64,000 nucleotides of DNA from Chloroflexota bacterium (GTDB taxonomy: Bacteria > Chloroflexota > Anaerolineae > Aggregatilineales > Phototrophicaceae): assembly GCA_020161935.1 (NCBI GenBank), contig JAIUNI010000010.1, positions 62,001 through 126,000 of the forward strand, in the 5' to 3' direction. Positions 18,179-26,696 of the stretch are shown in pieces. The position numbers and the translations under genes were made by a program. Each line of letters starts with the position of its first letter. The stretch's first letter is position 1. Below the pieces are notes generated by a model, which searched no databases, had not been told where the DNA came from, and was given only the letters and a program-made list of their open reading frames with translations.

Positions 18179-18659
18179 GCTTTTTGAAATGCTGAACTTG
18201 GAAGGGGCACAGGCGGGTTTAAGCTGGATTACCGTGCTGCGTAAACGTGAAAGTTACCGCCAAGCCTTCGACCAGTTCGACCCGCAGAAGATCATTCGCT
18301 ACGACGAGGCCAAAGTCGCCGAACTGCTCGCCAACCCCGGCATCATCCGCAACCGCCTGAAGGTGAACGCGGCGATTGCTAACGCGCGGGCGTACCTCAA
18401 AGTGGTCGAGGAATTCGGCAGTTTCGATAAGTACATCTGGGGCTTTGTGGGCGGCAAGCCGCTGGTTAACCATTGGGAAGGGCTGGGGCAGGTGCCGCCG
18501 GAAACCGCCGAGTCCCGCGCCATGAGCAAAGACCTGCTCAAACGCGGCTTCAAGTTCGTCGGCCCGACCATTTGCTACGCCTTCATGCAAGCCTGCGGCA
18601 TGGTCAACGACCACACCATCAATTGCTATCGCTATCAAGAAACCGCCCGGTTAAAGTAA
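18150..18659 (+). pseudogene. tag: 5'-truncated DNA-3-methyladenine glycosylase I
   Basis: From HDDRELFEML onward the sequence matches Tag glycosylase I, which removes 3-methyladenine from alkylated DNA. The catalytic-region glutamate (LEGAQAGLSW) and the C-terminal zinc ligands (DHTINC) are kept. The first ~25 residues, with the N-terminal Cys and His zinc ligands and the EWG motif, are missing and replaced by recombinase sequence. A TTG at 18150 could start a short product, but without half of the zinc site it is probably inactive. The serine-recombinase element inserted here. The rest of the frame is intact, so the event may be recent or reversible by excision. Confidence 0.85.
18155..18180. 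other. Right attachment-site junction (att) inside tag
   Basis: Homology to the tag reading frame starts at CACGACGACCGT (HDDR), at about 18165. Bases before it belong to the recombinase reading frame, and the recombinase stop codon (18176-18178) uses tag bases. The crossover should lie in or next to this segment. The exact core cannot be set without the left junction or an empty site. Confidence 0.6.
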
Positions 18660-18680
18660 ATCTACAGTAGGGAACAACCA

Positions 18681-19427
18681 TTGGCGAACCTTTACATCGG
18701 CACATCCGGTTACGCCTATCAGGAATGGCGCGGCCAGTTCTATCCGAAGGGTGTCCCCCAAAAGGACTGGCTGGCCTACTACGCCAGTCGCTATAACGCG
18801 GTGGAGGTCAACGCCACTTTTTACCGCCCGTTCGAGGCCAAGGTGTACGCCCATTGGGGCGAGGTCACGCCGGATGAATTTCGGTTTGTGGTCAAAGGAC
18901 CGAAGGTCATCACCCATGAGAAGGCGCTCGAAAATATTGATGAGGAACTGGAGTCGTTCGTCGCCAATACCGCCGCTTTGGGTGATAAGTTAGCTGCGAT
19001 GTTGTGGCAGTTCCCCGCCAGCGCCCATGCGGATAACCTGTTGGTTGAGCTAGCTCACTTTCTGAGGGTACTGCCGAAAAACACCAAGCAGGTATTTGAG
19101 TTCCGGCATATCTCGTGGTTGAACAATGAAGTTTACGATTTGCTCAATATCTTTGGCGCGGGGTTTGTCATCACCGATGTGACCAAGTTCTCGAACCGTC
19201 AAGTGACCACCGACCATATCATGTACCTTCGCTTTCATGGGCCGAATAAACTCTACAACTCGCTCTACACGCCGCAGCAGCTTCAAGTGTGGGCGGAGAC
19301 GATTCGCCCTTACCTCGGTCAAAAGGATGTTTACGTGTTCTTCAATAACACGATGGGCGGGCAAGCGCTGCAAAACGCCAACGAACTGCGTGATATGCTG
19401 CTTGAGGACAAAGAAGGTTCATCATGA
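18681..19427 (+). CDS. DUF72 family protein
   Basis: The 248-residue protein matches the DUF72 family: the N-terminal IGTSGYAYQEWRGQFYP, then VEVNATFYRPF, the FRFVVKGPKVITHEK segment, and the YLRFHGPNKLY region near the C-terminus. The family has a TIM-barrel-like fold; its reaction is not established. The start is a TTG at 18681 preceded by AGTAGGGA. It overlaps the next gene as ATGA and follows tag by 21 bases, so tag, this gene and the ATPase gene were probably one operon before the insertion. Confidence 0.85.
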   Translation: MANLYIGTSGYAYQEWRGQFYPKGVPQKDWLAYYASRYNAVEVNATFYRPFEAKVYAHWGEVTPDEFRFVVKGPKVITHEKALENIDEELESFVANTAALGDKLAAMLWQFPASAHADNLLVELAHFLRVLPKNTKQVFEFRHISWLNNEVYDLLNIFGAGFVITDVTKFSNRQVTTDHIMYLRFHGPNKLYNSLYTPQQLQVWAETIRPYLGQKDVYVFFNNTMGGQALQNANELRDMLLEDKEGSS

Positions 19428-20233
19428 TTCACCTGCAATCCGTCAGCTTATCACGGATACCCACTGCCGAAGCCGAGCAGTTTCCGTTCACCGTTCCGGT
19501 CATTAAGTCGCTGCCCGAACTCGCGTTCACCACGCCCATGACCTTCCTCGTGGGCGAGAATGGGTCGGGCAAATCCACCTTCTTAGAGGCGATTGCCAGC
19601 GCCGCCAACGCCATCGCCGTAGGCAGCGATGAACTCGACCATGACACCTCATTAGCCAACGTCAGCAAGCTGGGCAAGGCGCTTAAGCTGACGTGGAGCA
19701 AGCGCACCCGTAACGGCTTCTTCCTCCGCGCGGAGGATTACTTCGGCTATGCCAAGCGGCTCGCGCGTATCCGGCAGGAACTGGAAGCTGAGGTCAAAGA
19801 GATCGACGAGGAATATAAAGATCGCTCGAAGTTCGCACAGGGACTTGCCCGCATGGCGCATATCGGGCAGCTTCACGAGTTGAAGACGCGCTACAATGGC
19901 GACTTGGACGAGCGATCACATGGCGAGAGCTTCTTTACCTTCTTCAAAGCCCGCTTTCAACCGAACGGCCTTTACTTGCTCGATGAACCAGAAGCGCCGC
20001 TTTCACCCCTCCGGCAGTTGGGCTTCCTCTCGCTGCTCAAAGAGATGGTCGAACAGCACAGCGCCCAGTTCATTATCGCCACCCACTCGCCAATTTTGAT
20101 GGCCTTCCCCGATGCCGTCATCCTGAGCTTCGATCAGGGTAAAGTCTCGCAGGTCGCCTACGATGAACTCGAACACGTCAACCTCACGCGGGATTTCCTG
20201 AACAACCGCGAAGCCTTTCTACGACAGCTATAA
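19424..20233 (+). CDS. Predicted AAA/ABC-type ATPase (COG3910-like)
   Basis: The 269-residue protein has Walker A GENGSGKST near residue 44, a coiled segment in the middle (IRQELEAEVKEIDEEYKDR), Walker B GLYLLDEPEAPLSP and the downstream IATHSPILMAFPD motif, as in stand-alone SMC/ABC-like ATPases of the COG3910 type. Its role is unknown. Related ATPases act on nucleic acids. Its coupling by ATGA overlap to DUF72 and its closeness to a DNA-repair glycosylase hint at a repair link, but this is context only. Confidence 0.8.
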   Translation: MIHLQSVSLSRIPTAEAEQFPFTVPVIKSLPELAFTTPMTFLVGENGSGKSTFLEAIASAANAIAVGSDELDHDTSLANVSKLGKALKLTWSKRTRNGFFLRAEDYFGYAKRLARIRQELEAEVKEIDEEYKDRSKFAQGLARMAHIGQLHELKTRYNGDLDERSHGESFFTFFKARFQPNGLYLLDEPEAPLSPLRQLGFLSLLKEMVEQHSAQFIIATHSPILMAFPDAVILSFDQGKVSQVAYDELEHVNLTRDFLNNREAFLRQL

Positions 20234-20327
20234 CACACCCCCTAATCCCCTATTCATGAGGGGCTGCTATCCTGTCATTTATCCCTATAATGGATTATGT
20301 TGTTTTATTGGATGCCCAACAAAGGAT

Positions 20328-21440
20328 ATGCAACCTAAATACCCAATCGCGCTGTTGTTGATTGCCTTGCTATTCAGCCTGACTGCCTGCTTTTCGGGTA
20401 CTGAAACACCGCTCACCACAACCGACATCGAACCCACTGCGCCAGCCGAATTACCGCCGCTGCCCGATACCGCGCAAAACACGGTGATCGAAGCGCCCGT
20501 TATCCCGGTAGCGCCGGTCGTTTCCGGCCCCTCCGAAATGGCGAGCATTCCGCTGAGTATCGACTATCTACGGTCGCGCAGCTACGAAGGTAGCGACTTT
20601 GTGGTCGAGCAGACGCTTTCACCCGGCTCGAACTACAACCGCTATATCGTTTCCTATCTATCCGATGGGTTAAAGATTTTCGCCCTGCTGACCATCCCGT
20701 GGGAAGAAAAACCGGCTTCCGGTTATCCGGTCGTCATCTTCAACCACGGTTACATCCCACCCGACCAGTACCGCACGACCGAGCGTTACCTTGCCTATAC
20801 CGATGCCTTCGCCAGCAATGGTTATATCGTCGTCAAATCCGACTATCGTGGTCACGGCTCGTCGGAAGGCAGTTCGACCTCGATTTATGGCGACCCCGGT
20901 TATGTGGTTGACGTGCTGAACGCCTTCGCCTCCGCTAAACGCTATCCCGATGCCGACCCCAACCGTATCGGTATGTGGGGACATTCGATGGGCGGCTACA
21001 TCACACTGCGGGCGATGGTTGTGAATCCCGAAATCAAAGCCGGTGTCATCTGGGCAGGGGTCGTCGCCTCCTACGAAGAACTATTCAACAGTTGGTGGGG
21101 TGGCAGCCGCAGTGGTAACAGCAATCGCCCGAACTGGCGCACTGATATGGTCGCCCAATACGGCACGCCGGGGGAAAACCCCGCTTATTGGAACGCGCTG
21201 TCCGCCAACGCCTACCTAGCCGATCTTTCCGGCCCGATTCAGCTGCACCACGGCACAGGCGATACAACCGTCCCCTACAGTTATTCGGTGCTGTTGGACG
21301 AGCAAATCCGCGCGGCAGGTCGCTCAACCGAGCTGTTCCTGTACCCCAACGACGACCACAACATCGCCACCAACCGCGACAATGCGCTGGTGCTGTCAGT
21401 CGTGTTTTTCAACGAGCATGTGAAAAGTTTGGGCGGCTGA
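20328..21440 (+). CDS. Alpha/beta-hydrolase lipoprotein (prolyl-oligopeptidase/dienelactone-hydrolase-like)
   Basis: The 370-residue protein starts with a lipoprotein signal peptide (YPIALLLIALLFSLTAC), so it would be anchored outside the cytoplasmic membrane. The ATG at 20328 is chosen because AAAGGA precedes it and the signal begins there; a TATAAT lies at 20286-20291. A Pro/Thr-rich linker leads to an alpha/beta-hydrolase domain with the oxyanion-loop HGYIPPDQY, the nucleophile elbow GHSMGGY, an aspartate in HHGTGDTTVPY and the catalytic His in NDDHNI. The substrate is unknown; peptidase and esterase are both possible. Confidence 0.85.
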   Translation: MQPKYPIALLLIALLFSLTACFSGTETPLTTTDIEPTAPAELPPLPDTAQNTVIEAPVIPVAPVVSGPSEMASIPLSIDYLRSRSYEGSDFVVEQTLSPGSNYNRYIVSYLSDGLKIFALLTIPWEEKPASGYPVVIFNHGYIPPDQYRTTERYLAYTDAFASNGYIVVKSDYRGHGSSEGSSTSIYGDPGYVVDVLNAFASAKRYPDADPNRIGMWGHSMGGYITLRAMVVNPEIKAGVIWAGVVASYEELFNSWWGGSRSGNSNRPNWRTDMVAQYGTPGENPAYWNALSANAYLADLSGPIQLHHGTGDTTVPYSYSVLLDEQIRAAGRSTELFLYPNDDHNIATNRDNALVLSVVFFNEHVKSLGG

Positions 21441-21532
21441 CCAAATCGTATGGTTAGCGTCAGGTAATCAGCAGCTAACCGGTTTGAAAATCGTTATATA
21501 GTGAAGTGAGTGTTATACAGAAGTAAGAAACT

Positions 21533-22717
21533 ATGTACTCAAGTCAACCTCAGTACTCGCCTCGTCCACCGCAGCAGCCGCGCAAACCGAATAACCGTCC
21601 AACCACCAAGCGCCGTTGGCTGCCGTGGCTTATCGTCGGTGGGATTGGTGCGGCGGGTGCTGCCGTGTTCACCTTTATCGGCGCTTTGCTGCTCATCGGT
21701 TTGCTCGCTAATCGCGGTGTCGCGTCCGGTGTCAGCATCGCGGGCTTATCCGTTGGCGGGCAGTCCGTTGAAGCCGCACGTACCCAACTCGCTCAGTGGG
21801 CGGCGAGTCCGGTCACGCTCACCGATGGCAGCCGCAGTTGGCAGGTGTCGTTTACTGATTTGGGTGTAACCGTCGATGTGGATGGTACCATCGCCGCCCT
21901 CAAAAATGCACCCGCGCAAAGTAACCTGATGCCGCGCATGAGCATCGACCTCGTGACCACGCAGAACACGCTGGTTGCCCTCAGCCCGCAGGTGAATATC
22001 GCCGCCGTTCCCGGTAACCCCCCGCAGCAGGGTCGCTCGATGGAAATTCCCGTGACCCTCAGCCGCCTTCAAGCCGATGCCGATGGCGAACTGGTTGATG
22101 GTGTGTTGGAACTCGATATGATCGTGGTTGACCCGCCGCCCAGCGACTCGCGCGGCCTCGACTCGAATTCGCGTGTGACGCATGTCGTTGAAGCAGGGCA
22201 GGAGTTAGGCTTGATCGCCCGTCAGTACGGCGTAGACATGGATGACATTCTGGCGCTGAACAACATCAGCGACCCCGACCTGCTGTATGTCGGTCAGGAG
22301 TTGGTGATCCCTGCGTCCGGCGTTTATGAGCCGGCAGCCGAGGATGCACCGCCCGCGCCGACCAGCAGTGGCAAGTCGATCCTCGTCTCCACCGAAGACC
22401 AGCGCATCTACGCCTATGAGAACGGCCAGCTTGTTCGCTCACACCTGACTTCAACCGGACGCTACGAAACGCCGACGGTGTTGGGCGACTACAAAATTTA
22501 CGTTAAATATGTGGCGGATGACATGAGCGGCCCCGGCTACTTCCTGCCGCAGGTTCCGTACACCATGTACTTCTATCAGGGCTACGGCATTCACGGCACA
22601 TACTGGCACAACAGCTTCGGTCGGCGCATGAGCCACGGCTGCGTTAACCTGCCTACCGACGAGGCCAAATGGTTCTTCGATTGGGCTTCCATCGGCACCC
22701 CCGTGCGGGTGATCTAA
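21533..22717 (+). CDS. Membrane-anchored L,D-transpeptidase with LysM domain
   Basis: The 394-residue protein has a basic, proline-rich cytoplasmic tail, one membrane segment (about 30-60), a peptidoglycan-binding_4-like region (GVSIAGLSVGGQSVEAARTQ), a LysM domain (THVVEAGQELGLIARQYGVD) and a YkuD catalytic domain with HGTYW and SHGCVNL, where the Cys is the nucleophile. It would cross-link or modify peptidoglycan outside the membrane. All catalytic residues are present. It stands alone between intergenic spacers. Confidence 0.92.
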   Translation: MYSSQPQYSPRPPQQPRKPNNRPTTKRRWLPWLIVGGIGAAGAAVFTFIGALLLIGLLANRGVASGVSIAGLSVGGQSVEAARTQLAQWAASPVTLTDGSRSWQVSFTDLGVTVDVDGTIAALKNAPAQSNLMPRMSIDLVTTQNTLVALSPQVNIAAVPGNPPQQGRSMEIPVTLSRLQADADGELVDGVLELDMIVVDPPPSDSRGLDSNSRVTHVVEAGQELGLIARQYGVDMDDILALNNISDPDLLYVGQELVIPASGVYEPAAEDAPPAPTSSGKSILVSTEDQRIYAYENGQLVRSHLTSTGRYETPTVLGDYKIYVKYVADDMSGPGYFLPQVPYTMYFYQGYGIHGTYWHNSFGRRMSHGCVNLPTDEAKWFFDWASIGTPVRVI

Positions 22718-22784
22718 AGATAAAGGCTGTGGGAACCTGCAGCCCATATGCACCAAGTTAAGCGGCTTATTGAACACCTAGAAT

Positions 22785-22965
22785 GTGATATTGTAGGGGC
22801 GCAAGCCTTGCGCCCTTTCTCTCCTATAGCTCCATCACCACGGTTGTAGGGCGGAGGCGTGCCACCAACCAACCCCAACACCACTACTGTAGGGCGCACG
22901 GCTGTGCGCCCGCCAACCGCCCTCATCTCCACGGTTGTAGGGACAGCAGACAGGCTGTCCGTTGC
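22785..22965. repeat. Cluster of GTAGGG-headed hairpin repeats
   Basis: Four units start with (T)GTAGGG followed by an inverted repeat, for example GGGCGCACGGCTGTGCGCCC and GGACAGCAGACAGGCTGTCC, separated by CCAACC/CCACCAC-rich spacers of about 45 bases. Single or paired relatives occur at 26655-26690 and 29362-29450. They resemble REP-like dispersed palindromes. Confidence 0.65.
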
Positions 22966-23058
22966 CTTCCTGCCCACAAACAACTTTTTCGGCTTCGTAC
23001 ATACGACTTTCCGAATGATCCCCGTTCACGGCGGTTTATTCGCCTTGCCATAGGGTTT

Positions 23059-23232
23059 AAGGCTTGTCCGATAATTACTTTTTGAGTGAATTAGAGATAA
23101 TAGATCGCTATAAAGCGCGTGTTTCTCCCTAAGTTTTTGAAGCGCCTTGAGTGCGCTTGTCTGGTGATCAGCATGACGGCTTTAGCCTCATGCGGCGCAA
23201 CCGAGAAATCCTTGAATTATCGGACAAGCCTT
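23059..23232. mobile_element. MITE-like element with 18-base perfect terminal inverted repeats
   Basis: AAGGCTTGTCCGATAATT at 23059-23076 is exactly inverted at 23215-23232. The similarity continues outward with GCCATAGG on both sides, so the whole palindromic unit spans about 23045-23246. The 174-base interior holds no gene. It looks like a non-autonomous derivative of an insertion sequence; no clear target duplication was seen. Confidence 0.7.
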
Positions 23233-23452
23233 TTATCCTATGGCAAATACCAACCCTAAAATCAACTTGTTGCGTATGGGCTGCGGTTTCCCTCAGCCTT
23301 TTCATTTATCCTCATTCGTTACGAAAGACTCGCTAAAAGTCTAGTTATTCTGCCGATATACAACCCGCATCCACATTATACGTATATGAGTGTATGGAAG
23401 GCTGAACTTCCTTCTTGTGTATAATAAGCCTATAGATCGTGAAGGGTTTCAC

Positions 23453-24649
23453 ATGCGTATAATCGTACACACCGGCAAGGGTGGCGTGGGTAAAACCAGT
23501 ATTTCAGCGGCGACCGCTCTCCGCTGCGCCGAAATGGGGCTGAAGACCATCGTCATCAGCACCGATACCGCCCACAGCCTCGCCGACTCGCTCGAAAAAG
23601 AAATCGGCCCTGAACCCGTCCAACTGTACCCCAACCTGTGGGCGCAGGAAGTCGATGCCCGTTACTCGATGGATAAGTACTGGGGCTTGTTCCAGAAGTA
23701 TATGGTCGCGCTGTTTAGCAAGCAGGGCGTGGAAGATGTGGTCGCCGAAGAAGTGACTATTCTCCCCGGCCTCGAAGAAGGCGCTCACCTCCTCTGGATT
23801 AACAAGTACGTCAAGGAAGGCCAATTTGACGTGCTGGTCGTGGATGCCGCACCGACCGCCGAAACACTGCGCTTGCTCAGTCTGCCGGATGTCACGCGCT
23901 GGTGGTTCGAACGCATCATCACGCTCACTCGCGGCGTGAGTAAGGTCATTCGCCCGATTAGCAAGCTGATGCGGCGTGGTGATGCCATGCCGGATGAAGC
24001 CGCTTTTGGACAGGTCGAGCAGTTATTCGACACGCTCGATAGCGTCCGCCAACTGCTGACCAATTCTGAGATGAGCAGCATCCGTTTGGTGGTCAATCCT
24101 GAGAAGATGGTCATCAAAGAGACGCAGCGCACCTATACCTACTTGAACCTGTATGGCTACGCGACTGATGCTATCCTGTGCAACCGTATCATCCCCCCGC
24201 AGGTGACCGATCCCTACTTCGCCCACGCCAAGACCAAACAGCAGGAGAATATGGCCTTCATTGGCGAGGCGTTTGGCGAACTCCCGTTGTTCAAAGCGCC
24301 GATGTTCGGGCAAGAAGTCGGTGGGTTGGACACGCTGCGGACGCTGGCGAACGAGCTTTACGGCGACAAAAATCCTGCCGAGAAAATGTTCGACGGGCGT
24401 ACCCATACGATTGAGAGCAAAGGCGACGGCAACTTCGTCCTGAATGTACCGCTGCCCTTCGCGAATAAAGACGATATGGATTTGTACCGTTCGCGCGATG
24501 AACTTACGCTGCGTGTTGGCCCGTACCGCCGGAATATCGTACTCCCCTATGCCCTATGGGACTTAGAGATTGGCGATGCCAAGTTTGAACAATCAACGCT
24601 TAGAATCCAGTTTGTCAAAGACCCTCATTCCGCCAAGCAGCGGGCGTGA
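23453..24649 (+). CDS. ArsA/GET3-family ATPase
   Basis: The 398-residue protein has the GKGGVGKTS P-loop, the STDTAHSLADSL switch region and the VVDAAPTAETLRLL Walker B region of ArsA-type ATPases. Its C-terminal ~90 residues (from GDGNFVLNVPLPF) form the HSP20-like domain common in bacterial ArsA homologues. There is no duplicated second ATPase half and no arsenite-binding cysteine cluster, so arsenite transport is unlikely. The start at 23453 puts the P-loop at the N-terminus and has GAAGGG upstream. The gene overlaps the next by about 75 bases in another frame, suggesting tight co-expression. Confidence 0.88.
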   Translation: MRIIVHTGKGGVGKTSISAATALRCAEMGLKTIVISTDTAHSLADSLEKEIGPEPVQLYPNLWAQEVDARYSMDKYWGLFQKYMVALFSKQGVEDVVAEEVTILPGLEEGAHLLWINKYVKEGQFDVLVVDAAPTAETLRLLSLPDVTRWWFERIITLTRGVSKVIRPISKLMRRGDAMPDEAAFGQVEQLFDTLDSVRQLLTNSEMSSIRLVVNPEKMVIKETQRTYTYLNLYGYATDAILCNRIIPPQVTDPYFAHAKTKQQENMAFIGEAFGELPLFKAPMFGQEVGGLDTLRTLANELYGDKNPAEKMFDGRTHTIESKGDGNFVLNVPLPFANKDDMDLYRSRDELTLRVGPYRRNIVLPYALWDLEIGDAKFEQSTLRIQFVKDPHSAKQRA

Positions 24650-26603
24650 GAAACGGACTACCGGCACTTACCGCTTATTGCGCGATGAAACCACGACCGC
24701 GCCATATGAAATCTTGGATGATACGGTTGCGGAACCCGCGTTCCTAAACCGCGTTTCGTCTCCTGCTACCGCCTCACCGGTGCTGCTTCCGGCGCAGGTG
24801 AGCGAAGCAGCGACTGATACGATTGACCATGAACAGGCGGCACGGAACATCCCCAAGCACCGGTCGCTGGCGATGCAGTTTCGTTATGTGCGAACGCTGT
24901 GGTTCGCGGCGCGGTTGTTTGCTAACGTGCTGTTCTGGTACTACCTGATGCCCAAGCTCATCGGGCAGGATCGGGTGGATGCAGGCAGCACCGGACGCTT
25001 CGTGAAGTATGCCCGCAGCTTCCGTGGTTTCGCCATCCTCATGGGCGGCGTGATGATTAAGCTCGGACAGTTCATCTCGACGCGCGAAGATGTGCTGCCC
25101 GAAGAAATCACCCGCGAACTGGCTGGCTTGCAAGACGAAGTGCCAAGCGTGCCACAGGATGAAATCCGCAAAGTAATTACCCGTGAACTCGGTTCCGTTG
25201 AGCAGCGCTACAAGTGGCTGGCGGATACCCCTATCGCGGCGGCCTCGTTGGGGCAGGTGTACCGTGGTCAGCTTCACAATGGCGATAAAGTCGTCGTCAA
25301 AGTACAGCGCCCCGGCATTCGCGAGATCATCTATACCGACCTTGCGGCCTTACGCATCGTGGCGTGGGTTGCCAACCAATTCCAGTTTATTCGCCGTCGG
25401 GCAGATATGGCGGCACTGACCGAGGAATTCGGGCGTGTGCTGCTGGAAGAAGTCTCCTACAAGCACGAGGCACGTAACGCTGCTCGCTTCGCCGAGATGT
25501 TCAAAGACGATATGGGTATCTACATCCCCACGATTTACCCTGAACACTCAACCGACTCCATCCTCACCATCGAAGATGTGACCACCATCAAGATTAACGA
25601 CTACGCAGCTTTAGAGGCGGCAGGGGTGAACCGGAACGCGGTCGCCAAGCGGCTGATGGACTGCTACCTTAAGCAGGTGTTTGAGGAACGCTACTTCCAC
25701 GCCGACCCGCACCCCGGCAACCTGTTCGTCTACCCGCTCCCACAGGCCAACGGCACACGGCATTACGGCGCGGAAGGCCGCCCGTTCTATCTGATCTTTG
25801 TCGACTTCGGCATGACCGGCTCACTCTCACCCCAGTTGGCCTCTGGCTTGATTAGCACCCTGACTTCGGTGGTAACTCGTGATGCCGAGGGCTTGGTCAA
25901 GAGCTACGAGCAGCTTGGCTTTTTGATGCCGGATGCCGACACCGAACGTATCGTTGAGGCGACCAAAGCAGCCTTCGACACGGTCTGGGGCATGAGCATG
26001 ACCGACATCAAAAACGTCAGCTACGATGATGCCCGTGACCTCGGCGCGGAGTTCAACGACCTGATTTACGCGATGCCTTTCCAAGTCCCGCAGGACTTCA
26101 TCTATCTCGGTCGAGCGATGGGTATCCTCAGCGGCATGGCGACCAGCCTTGACCCGAACTTTAACCCGTGGTCGGAGCTTGCGCCCTACGCCCAAAAGAT
26201 GATGACCGATACCCTGCGAACCGGCAGCGTGGGCGGCTTGAGCGGCGATGTGTTGGGCTTACCCATGATACAGGGTTTGTTCAACGGGAACGCACCACAG
26301 GTCATTCTCGAAGCGGGGCGGATGCTCCTGAACCGTGCCATCACCGTCCCCCAGCAGTTGGATAACGTGCTGACCCAGCTTGACCGTGGCGAACTCACCG
26401 TGAAAGTCACGCCCACGCCCACCTATCGCAAGCAGATGCAGCGCATCGAGGCGCAGGGCAAACGGACAACCCGCGCGACCTTGTTTGCAGGGCTGTTGAT
26501 CTCCTCCACGCTCTTTTACACCAATGGCGACACCGGCATCGCCCTCATCGGGTTCATCGCCTCTGGCATCGCCTTCTTAGGTACGATGTGGGCAGGTGAG
26601 TAA
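24576..26603 (+). CDS. ABC1/UbiB-family atypical kinase
   Basis: The roughly 675-residue protein carries the ABC1/ADCK/UbiB hallmarks: the KxGQ-type IKLGQFISTREDVLP, the alanine-rich loop AASLGQVYRG, the VVVKVQRPGI lysine strand, EVSYKHEARNA, the catalytic HADPHPGNLF and the metal-binding FVDFGMTG. Two hydrophobic stretches at the C-terminus (ATLFAGLLISSTLFY and ALIGFIASGIAFLG) anchor it in the membrane. A TTG at 24570 is an alternative start. The family supports ubiquinone or lipid metabolism. The overlap with the ArsA-like gene implies a joint role that is not known. Confidence 0.88.
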   Translation: MPSLNNQRLESSLSKTLIPPSSGREKRTTGTYRLLRDETTTAPYEILDDTVAEPAFLNRVSSPATASPVLLPAQVSEAATDTIDHEQAARNIPKHRSLAMQFRYVRTLWFAARLFANVLFWYYLMPKLIGQDRVDAGSTGRFVKYARSFRGFAILMGGVMIKLGQFISTREDVLPEEITRELAGLQDEVPSVPQDEIRKVITRELGSVEQRYKWLADTPIAAASLGQVYRGQLHNGDKVVVKVQRPGIREIIYTDLAALRIVAWVANQFQFIRRRADMAALTEEFGRVLLEEVSYKHEARNAARFAEMFKDDMGIYIPTIYPEHSTDSILTIEDVTTIKINDYAALEAAGVNRNAVAKRLMDCYLKQVFEERYFHADPHPGNLFVYPLPQANGTRHYGAEGRPFYLIFVDFGMTGSLSPQLASGLISTLTSVVTRDAEGLVKSYEQLGFLMPDADTERIVEATKAAFDTVWGMSMTDIKNVSYDDARDLGAEFNDLIYAMPFQVPQDFIYLGRAMGILSGMATSLDPNFNPWSELAPYAQKMMTDTLRTGSVGGLSGDVLGLPMIQGLFNGNAPQVILEAGRMLLNRAITVPQQLDNVLTQLDRGELTVKVTPTPTYRKQMQRIEAQGKRTTRATLFAGLLISSTLFYTNGDTGIALIGFIASGIAFLGTMWAGE

Positions 26604-26654
26604 AGCGTCAACATCATCGAAAGTAGATAAACTCCTATAATCGTGAATGCTATA

Positions 26655-26690
26655 TCTTGTAGGGGCTTGCTGCCGGCAAGCCCTTTTAAT
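26655..26690. repeat. Isolated GTAGGG hairpin repeat
   Basis: TTGTAGGGGCTTGC is followed by GCAAGCCCTTTT after a five-base loop. It belongs to the family seen at 22785 and 29362, and lies between two convergent genes, where it may also act as a terminator. Confidence 0.6.
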
Positions 26691-26696
26691 TCACCT

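Larger units (their letters stand above)
22718..23452. repeat. Composite intergenic repeat region
   Basis: No gene is supported in these 735 bases. They contain a pair of roughly 44-base inverted arms (22719-22761 and 23266-23310, about 80% alike, sharing TATGGGCTGC and CAGCCTTT), a cluster of GTAGGG hairpins and a MITE. A TATAAT at 23420-23425 is a likely -10 box for the ArsA-like gene downstream. Confidence 0.6.

Noticed and set aside
22835..23053. Short frames on both strands within the repeat island
   Set aside because: They are made of GTAGGG hairpin repeats and have repeat-driven composition.
23453..24649. Arsenite pump ATPase role for the ArsA-like protein
   Set aside because: A single ATPase half, no cysteine metal site and no arsB or arsR neighbour.
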